DNA of 64,000 nucleotides from Acorus gramineus (lineage: Eukaryota > Streptophyta > Magnoliopsida > Acorales > Acoraceae): assembly GCA_030737835.1 (NCBI GenBank), contig CM060852.1:9592507-9656506 (forward strand), in the 5' to 3' direction. The position numbers and the translations under genes were made by a program. Under the pieces are notes generated by a model. It was not told the origin of the DNA and ran no database searches. It saw only the letters and a list, made by a program, of their open reading frames with translations. Positions 55,846 to 64,000 of this stretch are shown here, piece by piece. Each line of letters starts with the position of its first letter. The stretch's first letter is position 1.

Positions 55846-58800
55846 TCAGTTCTTGTATTTCATTGTGGATTTCTCAAATCCAATTGTTGGGAACTGTTTT
55901 GCATACTCCTCAACTTCATGGTGAAGCTTCGCGATCTCAGATTGAATGGAAGCATTTGTCTGCATCGTGACCACGAAATCCTTTAGTTTAGTCCCACCTG
56001 TTTCCAAAAAGATATCACACCCGTGATCAGTAAATGTTAGGTATTCATCAATTAGACTAGAAGCTATAGCATAGTATATGCATATGTTTATTCACATGAA
56101 AACAAAACCCAAGGCTTTCTTTCAAGTATCATTACCTTTTGTTTCAGACTTGATCTTCAAAGCTAGTTTAACAGCAGCATCAAAATAATCAGCTACTTTT
56201 GCGAAGTCTTCCTCTGCAAATCCTCTTGATGTGAGAGCCGGTGTTCCTATAGGACCAGAAAGGAAAACATCAGGCAAGTGGGTGACATACTCATATTGTA
56301 TTTTGGTCCGAACAACCAGTGACGGCTAATTAATAGGAGGACTAAGATTCTATACCCATCCGGATGCCCCCAGGAACCATTGCAGAAACATCACCAGGTA
56401 CAGTGTTCTTGTTGGCTGCAATATGAACCTGCTCCAACACTTTCTCAACTCGCGAACCATCAATGCCCTGTTTACTTGAACTTTTAGTGCAAGATAAATC
56501 GGATTATGCTTGTTTACCTAGCTCTTTGGGCCTTGGGGTTTTCCATTTTTCATGTAACAATACAATAAAGTATTTGCTTTACTGTGAAAAAGCAAAGTAA
56601 ACACTCAGTTGAAATGACACAAATATGTAAAATTACCTTATTTTTCAGGTTCACCAGGACTAGATGATTTTCTGTTCCACCAGAAACAAGTGCATAACCT
56701 TTTTCCATCAAACACTGCAATTATTGGATTCAGAAAATTAATTACAACAAGAGGTTTTTCTTCTAATTCACAAAGTACGAAATAACCAATCAGATAAGTT
56801 GACTAAAACATGAAAATAGAATATGATACTACTTCTATACCTGTGCAAACTTTGCACAGTTACTAAGGACCTGTTCTTGATAGGCTTTATACTCTGATGT
56901 CATTGCCTGCAACAAAAAATCACAGAAGTTATAACTCACATACAGCTATAAGTAAAGCACCGAATCTGCTCTGATTGGATTTCTGTTACATGCATAGAGC
57001 GCATCTTCATTCACGAGTACAACTCATATAAGGGGAAAAAGATAATATGAACAATAGTCAACTCATACCAAGAAAAGAAAAGGAGTGAATAAAATAAATG
57101 AGATCCCAAATGCACAAAAAAGGAATGAAACTTCAGCTCCATGTCCCATATCCAGTACCAGTTTGAGTGCCACAGCTAAGCCAGTAATAATGTGATTGTG
57201 TGGACCTCCTTGAAGCCCAGGAAAGATTGCTGCATTTATCTTGTCTTCAAAGTCATACAGGACCTTCAATAAAGTAGTCATAATTAATTTTTGTAGTACT
57301 TCACTTTCACCATTATGATCTGATTGCTTCGTTAAATAAAAGATAATGAAGAAGTTGAACACCAGTGTGAAAAGAACTACAGTATAATGGCCTAACTGAT
57401 CATATATGTATATATATGAAACCTCACCTCTTTTCCTTGTTTGTTAACCTCTTTTATCCCCTTCCTGAAAAAAATCATAGCACCACGAGGGCCACAAAGA
57501 GATTTGTGTGTTGTAGTTGTCACAACATCTGCATAATCAAAAGGAGAAGGGATAACGGCAGCAGCAACCAGTCCACTGATGTGCGCCATATCTGCCAAGA
57601 GTATGGCTTTTTGCTTGTCGCACACCTGCCAAATCAATTTAAGAATTCAAAAAATGATAAGGTGTGACCAATGGAAAGATTCTTGAACATTATTAATTGA
57701 ATGTTACTTGCCTTTCTGATACGTGCATAGTCATAAAGGCGTGCATAAGCACTTGCACCAGCAACTATTAGTTTTGGCCTGAAGAGAGTGGCGCTTTTCT
57801 CCAACTGTTATTGAAAAATGAATAAGTAAATCAAATGATTCACTAGCACAGCTTATGATGTGATATTAATATATACATCATCAAACATCTCACCAGCATA
57901 TCAGGAAAACATTGAAGGTCTCATAAAACTAAAAACTTAAGATGTATATAAATATCGAACTTTTGGAAGCTAGGTAGAGGAAAGGTATAGAAATGTTACA
58001 GTAGGTCTGATAAGTTTCACCAGTGCTGGTTGGTTGGTGATTGTGTGCGTCCGGGTTTTTCCCAACCAATGTTGGAGTTCTTTGTCACAAAAAAATAAAA
58101 ATAAAATAAAATAAAATAAAAATGCTAGGCATCACAAGTGGCTAATGCACACCAATTCTAAAGAATGTAAAACAGGTTAACAGGAATAGGTTAGCAATTG
58201 AAATTCATCATTTCCTTATTTTCCTCTACAAAAGGTATTCTGAAAACTTGAACACTGTAGAATCACTATTTTATAAGATCAGGTATGCCACAAACTGCAT
58301 AATTTTTTATTTTTTTTTTCGAATTGCATTGAAGTTGTGAATTCTTACAGCAAAAGGTTTTATGACAATTTTACTTGATGTTAGCATGATATTATCTGGG
58401 GCACAACATTGTGCGAAGAGAGAAAATATTTGTAAAATGAACAAAAAGAGAAAGGCGATGTCAATGTAACAGAACAGGTACCTGGTCATAGTCAATGTAC
58501 CCAGTGCTCTCGTCCAACCTATATGGCATTGTCTCAAAAAATATAGATACTGCAGATATCTTCTTCGTATCAGTCTGCATGCATCAAAAAATGTCATGAT
58601 CAAGTGAATTCATGACCAGAGACACAAATTCAAACAACCAAACACTAGGGAGATGAAAGTTATTACAAAGCATTGCATTTCACCAACTGAAGTAGAGCGT
58701 GAAGCCATATTGATCAATACTATGGAAAATTTATGCAAAGATATTCTCTAAGCACCTGATATCCATGTGAAAGATGCCCACCATGGGGAAGATCAAGTGC

Positions 58801-60072
58801 CATGATTCTTTCATGGGGTTTCAATAGAGCAGTGTAAACTTGAAAGTTAGCAGGTGACCCCGATAGTGATTGCACATTCACTGCAGGAAGTATAAGCATA
58901 TTTATATGCAAGAGAAAGTGGAATCAGAAAAATAGCATATAATTGTGACTTAAACTAGAAATTTAAGTATTTTCACATAAAAACTACAAAAATAACCCTA
59001 GAGAGATTGATACAGATGCCCAAACCATGGTAAGAAAACAAGCTTTGTCCTCTTATATGATCATGCAGTGTGTAATATATGATCTTCAAAAAAAAAAAAA
59101 ACTACATGCATTTGCAACTGTTAAATGTTTGGCCAAATGTTTCAGGTGCCTCATCTCAACACAATGAAGTATTAAGGGAAATCAATAGCAGTTAAACGCT
59201 TTTGATTTTCCATTTTTGAGAATAACTTCTTCAAAAGAAAGATAACCAATATGCGAATATTTTACCTCCCCATTTCACGGGGTCCAACCGAAAAGCCTCC
59301 AATGCGCGCTTCTGACATAGTGTCTCAGCCATGTCAATGTACCTGAATAAAAATCAGTCAGTGACCAGAACCTTAAAACAGAGAACCATATATTCTACTA
59401 AAAATTACAAAAGATCATCAAATACATACTCGTTACCACCGTAGTATCTGGCACCAGGATACCCCTCACTGTACTTGTTGGTCATTATAGAGCCCACAGC
59501 TTGCATCACCGAGACCGAAGTGAAATTCTCCGATGGTATGAGCTCGAGCCCCTTTCACAACACAAATACCCAAGTGAGCAAATCCGATCCATACAGGACC
59601 AATTTTCATTCACAAACAATATGAAGGAACACAAAGGTATCCAAAATCAAGAAACCACAGACATACCTTCCATTGCCTGGCCTTCTCAAGCTCGATAATA
59701 TCGGCAATCTCTGGATCGACAACCTCCAACGGCGTGTTCAACTGCTTTGGCCACTGCAAGTTCCCAACTTTTCTTCACTTATTAGTATCCGAACCCAAAA
59801 CAAACCGACAAATACCAGAGTCAGATCAAAATGAACTAGAACTCACAGTGATGCCCGGTTTTTCATAAACCGCTTCACTCGGCAGCGAAGACTGTCGTAA
59901 GAGGGGGAAAAAAAATCGTGTGAAACACTATTGGGTTCCTCAAAAAAACACGACTTTAGATTGAACAAAAAACCGAAAGTATAAACAGACCATGTAATAC
60001 AAGGGGCCGCCATTGAAGATGCGGCGCATCGGTTGCTTCACGGAGGATGAGAGCCTTCGAAGCGCCATCGCC

Positions 60073-60080
<8 letters not shown>
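55846..60080 (-). CDS. SHM1: serine hydroxymethyltransferase, mitochondrial
   Basis: SHMT interconverts serine and glycine with tetrahydrofolate; the mitochondrial form works with glycine decarboxylase in photorespiration. Fifteen exons: 60080-59991, 59891-59847, 59753-59667, 59551-59430, 59342-59266, 58880-58756, 58574-58482, 57804-57712, 57625-57428, 57263-57159, 56906-56841, 56714-56637, 56467-56356, 56246-56136, 55997-55846. They give 517 residues, the length of Arabidopsis SHM1. The N-terminus [20 protein letters not shown] is a typical mitochondrial presequence. The PLP lysine is K285 in [21 protein letters not shown] and [11 protein letters not shown] are conserved; the end is STMKYKN. 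Intron 8 starts with GC instead of GT. The residue at the exon 10 end is Leu (ALKL) where I recall Gln in relatives. Confidence 0.96.
58020..58122 (+). mobile_element. SINE 3' end with AAAAT tail
   Basis: GGTTGGTTGGTGATTGTGTG, then GGGTTTTTCCCAACCAATG, then GTTCTTTGTCAC and a tail of AAAAT units. Only the 3' part is present. In SHM1 intron 7. Confidence 0.45.

Positions 60081-60111
<31 letters not shown>
60081..60111 (-). repeat. (GA)n tract abutting the SHM1 start codon
   Basis: On the coding strand, about 15 GA units run directly into the ATG. It is leader sequence. GA-rich tracts are bound by plant BBR/BPC factors, but so close to the start codon an effect on translation is just as possible. 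Confidence 0.8.
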
Positions 60112-60114
<3 letters not shown>

Positions 60115-61927
60115 GAGAATGAAAAAAAAAATTTAAAACATAAAAACAGGTTTTTTTTTTTTTTGTACAGTTTTTTCTGGAGGTGGGGAGGGGGGAGTGG
60201 GTTGGTTGTTGGTTACTGGACCCTTGAATCTCGATGAAATTACGTAATTGCCATTCTATTGTATTTAATCAATGATTTTTTTAAAATTTTTTTTGAGAAA
60301 TTTGTTTAGTTAATATAAATATCTATACATCTATATACGTTTGTTTAATGTTTAGATTTGTTTTAAATGAAAATTATATTTATTGAAAATCAAAGATTTG
60401 TCATCTTGCTAGTAACAATTATTAACTGAATGAATGATCGACTTCAGGAAGTAGAAAATGTTGAATAGACAATTAAAATATTGGATTTGAATCCAGAGTT
60501 TATGAGTGCATATCTTGTTGTCAAATATTATTGATTTATGGTTGGTCTTGATATTAAATAACTATCATTGTAAATATTAGTTTTTGATTTGTAAAATATT
60601 TTATAATTAGGTAATTATTTCACTTTTTGCTTTTTTGAACCATTGCTGATAGGGTATTTTTGGAAACCTATAAAAGTTATAAAAAATATTAAATATGTAT
60701 CCTGGATTTCATACCGGTTTTATGGCTTCTTCAAGGTAGTTATGCAGTTATTTCCCTGTTATATGGAGGGATAACATAAAAAAAAATATTGAATTGTTTT
60801 TTTTAAAAAAAATAATATAGAACTCCATGTTATGAATATCCACCAATGTGCATTGGCTTTTGGTTGAATAATAATAAAAAAAAGATTTTATATGGTCACA
60901 TGAGAAGGTGAAAACAGTGGAAGAAAGTCAACATCAAAGCCACAAATGCATCATCCAAAACTTGGTTGAATTGAGCCACTCACACCCTATCCCACCCTCA
61001 GCCACAAAGGGAGGGCCAAGTGCATCCATGGGTGACTCTCTGATCATCAGTAACCATTGTCTGGTCTTGGTCTAGTGCATCATATATAAATATCTCTATC
61101 ATTGAAGACAAAACTACATGGGGAAAATGTTTGATACAATCTCATTTACAATTTCATTTGCAGCCCATAAATTTTAAAAAATATTAAATAGTATACATCA
61201 CCTAATAAAAATATGTCTCATTGAACGTCTATCGAAGTATATGAGACTATAAGTATGACTATATATAAGACTGTGTAACATGACTCAACAAGTAAATAAT
61301 ATAAAATTTACCAATTTGAAACTGTGGACATTCTTGTATTGACACACGGACATTTCTATGAGGAATCCAAATTCCCAAGGAATAGAACTTTGGCATTGAA
61401 TTGAGCATTTTCATGGCTCAGAAAAACTGTATGATTTAAACTAAACTAGGTGACATCAACTTTTTGTAGTTTTAAATTAAATTGAATGAATAACTTTTGT
61501 GCCGAACTGAAATAGATATTGTATTGCACTGAACTTAGTTTATGTAAACATTAAATTGAACTGAACAATTCAAAAATCCAACTAAACTATTTATGGTTTA
61601 TCTTCCCTCAAAGAATGCTTATTTACCAACTCTGGTGGATTGAGGACTAACTAGATCTGAACCCACATTTCAGCAGCTTTGCAAACTAGCAGCAATTCAC
61701 TACATATCTGCACTGGCGGAGACAGAGAGAATCTTCCCATTGGATTTGATTGTTAGGCAATGAATCAGCTCATAATATAACATAATTATACAGCATACAA
61801 CAAAGAGTATATTTACACCGTGTCGAGCAGCTAAAACTAATGCTAAGGTAATCAGTCTCTCTAATGAAAAAAAGAATGGAAGAAAATGTTGGAAATCCTC
61901 AGCTGTCAAACAATGAAAAAAAAAAAT
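60112..61927. other. SHM1 upstream region and 3' side of the CorA-like gene
   Basis: The first 150 bases are G- and T-rich leader, then AT-rich DNA. A TATATAAATATC motif is at about 61083. The stretch 61136-61275 has short mirrored phrases (ATGAGACTATAAG against CTCATTT) hinting at a small MITE. No gene seen. Confidence 0.6.
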
Positions 61928-63965
61928 TCAAGTTCGGATGGGGAGATAACCATTCCCCTGCACTTCACCTCCACGCGTTCTCCTCAGAAAAGACTTTCTG
62001 TTGATTGATAAACTCCTCTTCAACGATTTTCGATTTTTCCAAGAAACAAAGCGTGTATAAAGAGCTGGGAAAGAGAAAACAATGAACAGGAGTAATGAAA
62101 CCGCAACGCAAATCAACATAACGTAGCGGAATCCATTTTGAAGGGCAGGATCTTTCTGTCCTGTCCATGGTACGCCTCCAACATTCATTCCGAATACTGC
62201 ATGACCAAAAGGAAACATATTTATTTTCTCAATCATAGTCTCATAGACCACATATAAGATAAGCGAAATGGATGTGAAATCTATAAGAAACTTACTTCCA
62301 GTGACGATGGATAATGGAAGGAAGATCATAGATAGAAAGGAAAGGCAATAGAGCTTTCTGTTTATTTGCTCTGCTTGCCAGCTATCAAGACCAGTTTGAA
62401 TAGCAGTGACTCGATTGGCCAAAAATCCGACGTTCTCCTTTAGCCTTCTGAGACGGCCAATAAGCTCTTCAAGAGAAACAATGTCTTCACTGGCAAACCA
62501 GGCCTTTGTGGCACATTTCTCTTTGACTCGCGGGAAGACTTGTTCACCATGAGCAATTATCTATATCAAAATGTGATTGCATTAGCTCAACTTCAACATG
62601 AATGAATTTGAATGGCATGCGTAATAAATTAATCTGTTCAGGTTGAAACAACCTAGGAAGTTCATTGCATGGAGTTTTCTTCCCCCATGCTTCTATCAAT
62701 GAGCATAGATTAATATCCACAACCATAAACTAAGGGCACTTTTATACATAGTCCTTATACGCAGTCTTCGGTTCAGTCCCATTTCACTATCCAGGTATGT
62801 ATGTTTCATTCCATGAGGACATACAATTTATTGAAATATATGCTTCATTTTTTATTTAAATACATGCTTCGTTACATAAGTATACAAAAAAAAAAAAAAA
62901 ATTCAAAGCATGTAGGGACTGCATGCGTGACTGTAACCAGCATCATCCACAAATTACTATCCCCACCTATTAATAAGCATTTATAAATTAATAACAGAGA
63001 GTTAAATTCTCTAAATTATGTAGAAAATTCATGAAAAATAGGAACAGAATTGAAGCTGTGAAAGTCCATCATATTATTGTCCATGCAGTGTGCTGGGCAA
63101 TATGGTTATCCCAAAATGAAGTCACCTTCAAAGGGTCCCTTCTGTACACAGAAAACACCTGGGATTCTGGCATGAGATTTATTAAGGATTTGGGCCCTTA
63201 CTGTATAGGGGTTGAATTTGTTGTATATCTTCTCTTTTTATGGTTCTTCTTTTCACTTAAATTTACTTCTCTCGTGTGGCTTTGAAATTTATCCCAGATT
63301 CAGTAAAAATCTTTGGGGTAGACTCCCATGTTTTCTAAAAACACACATACATCTGTGATGGAATTTTTTTAGGCTCCATGTTTAAGAGAAAATTGGTCTT
63401 CTCCTTTTGGAGATGATATCGAGTGATGTGGCATGCTGACAAAAACAGAAAGTTTTATGTTAGGCACACTACTGTTCTTTTATGGGATGACATTGTATAC
63501 TTGACGTGGGTCCTTTGCTTTTGGAGTTGATCTCACTGGTTGCATGCCAGCAAGAACAGAAAGTTCAACATTAATGTCTATATGGTATATATGGAATGAC
63601 ATTGCATACTTTGGAGTTGGTCACTCCCATTTGGAGTTGACCTTGTAGGAGCATTTTTAAGTAAATCCTAGAATGCCAAGACATCTAGTTTGAGCAATCT
63701 ATATCTCATCTATGAGAAGTAACCTTCCATCAACATTACAGGATGAATCAGTAACTTGAGCATCACAATATGACAAATGAGACGAACAGCAATGTTTATT
63801 TTAAGATAAAGAACCAAGCGAAAAAAAAAAAGATACAGGTTCCATCTTTTGGTATGAATAAAACATAGGCTGCCACAGAAAATACCTGTAATAGTCGCTG
63901 CAAATCCAGATGGATCTTTGGGAATTTTCGGTCATCTAACATTTGCTTTTTGAGTGCAAGGCCAC
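61928..63965 (-). CDS. CorA-like magnesium transporter, 5' part off window
   Basis: C-terminal three exons: 63965-63886, 62560-62296 and 62196-61928, about 204 residues. They hold a long helical region (QVFPRVKEKCATKAWF...LEELIGRLRRLKENVGF), then TM1 (LSFLSMIFLPLSIVTG), the CorA signature GMN split just after the intron (GIFGMNVGG), and TM2 (VMLICVAVSLLLFIVFSF). The tail is basic (KNRKSLKRSLSINRKSF). The GMN motif forms the pore-mouth filter in CorA channels. The sequence after GMN (VGGVPWTGQ) is that of the plant CorA-like group (Arabidopsis At1g29820/At2g42950 type), not the MRS2/MGT family. A further upstream exon must lie beyond base 64000; the bases 63966-64000 are intron. Membrane and exact ion are not shown by the sequence. 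Confidence 0.85.
63031..63290 (+). mobile_element. LINE-type reverse transcriptase end, remnant
   Basis: Encodes HAVCWAIWLSQNEVTF in one open frame, the pattern of the C-terminal zf-RVT segment of plant LINEs (CWxIWxxRNxxxF). It lies in the intron between the first two visible exons of the CorA-like gene, on the opposite strand. No other LINE part is recognised. Confidence 0.45.
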
Positions 63966-64000
63966 CTGAAAGAAGAGTACAAACTGAGAAGCAATTGAAT

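Overview
This is nuclear DNA of a flowering plant. It has six multi-exon genes with GT-AG introns, AT-rich intergenic DNA full of small transposons, SINEs and solo LTRs, and chloroplast or mitochondrial targeting sequences. A monocot is most likely: the ABC transporter has very GC-rich exons set in AT-rich introns, next to genes of ordinary composition, and SYMRK is the short, malectin-less form known from rice. I cannot name the species.

Layout, left to right. 358-3829 (-): a chloroplast protein of the At4g37920 family, whose last exon lies off the left edge. 6946-12315 (+): STR2, a half-size ABCG transporter of arbuscular mycorrhiza. 14352-14940 (-): a broken, intronless CIPK-type kinase copy. 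16768-22881 (+): SYMRK, the common symbiosis receptor kinase. 24562-31816 (+): UBA1, ubiquitin-activating enzyme E1. 35052-52752 (-): an M3-family oligopeptidase A (organellar type) of 17 exons, with introns swollen by transposons. 55846-60080 (-): mitochondrial serine hydroxymethyltransferase. 61928 to past the right edge (-): a CorA-like magnesium transporter. I traced exon boundaries by hand. For STR2, SYMRK, UBA1, the oligopeptidase and SHMT the joined exons keep one frame from start to stop, giving 711, 595, 1094, 773 and 517 residues.

Two things stand out. First, STR2 and SYMRK, which act at opposite ends of the mycorrhizal programme (lipid export to the fungus, and fungal signal reception), are consecutive intact genes on the same strand about 4.5 kb apart. 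Second, intron 8 of the oligopeptidase gene holds a 3,117-bp Mutator-like insertion with a perfect 9-bp target duplication. The whole insertion is one inverted repeat: arms of 1,537 and 1,540 nt and a 40-nt centre. Each arm carries the same two-exon 3' part of a plant-mobile-domain (PMD) gene and a cluster of short palindromes. A transcript through it would fold into a very long hairpin, as in the maize Mu killer locus.

Other mobile DNA includes two hAT-type MITEs, three further elements with long terminal inverted repeats, two solo LTRs, LINE remnants, several tRNA-type SINEs and a number of local tandem duplications.
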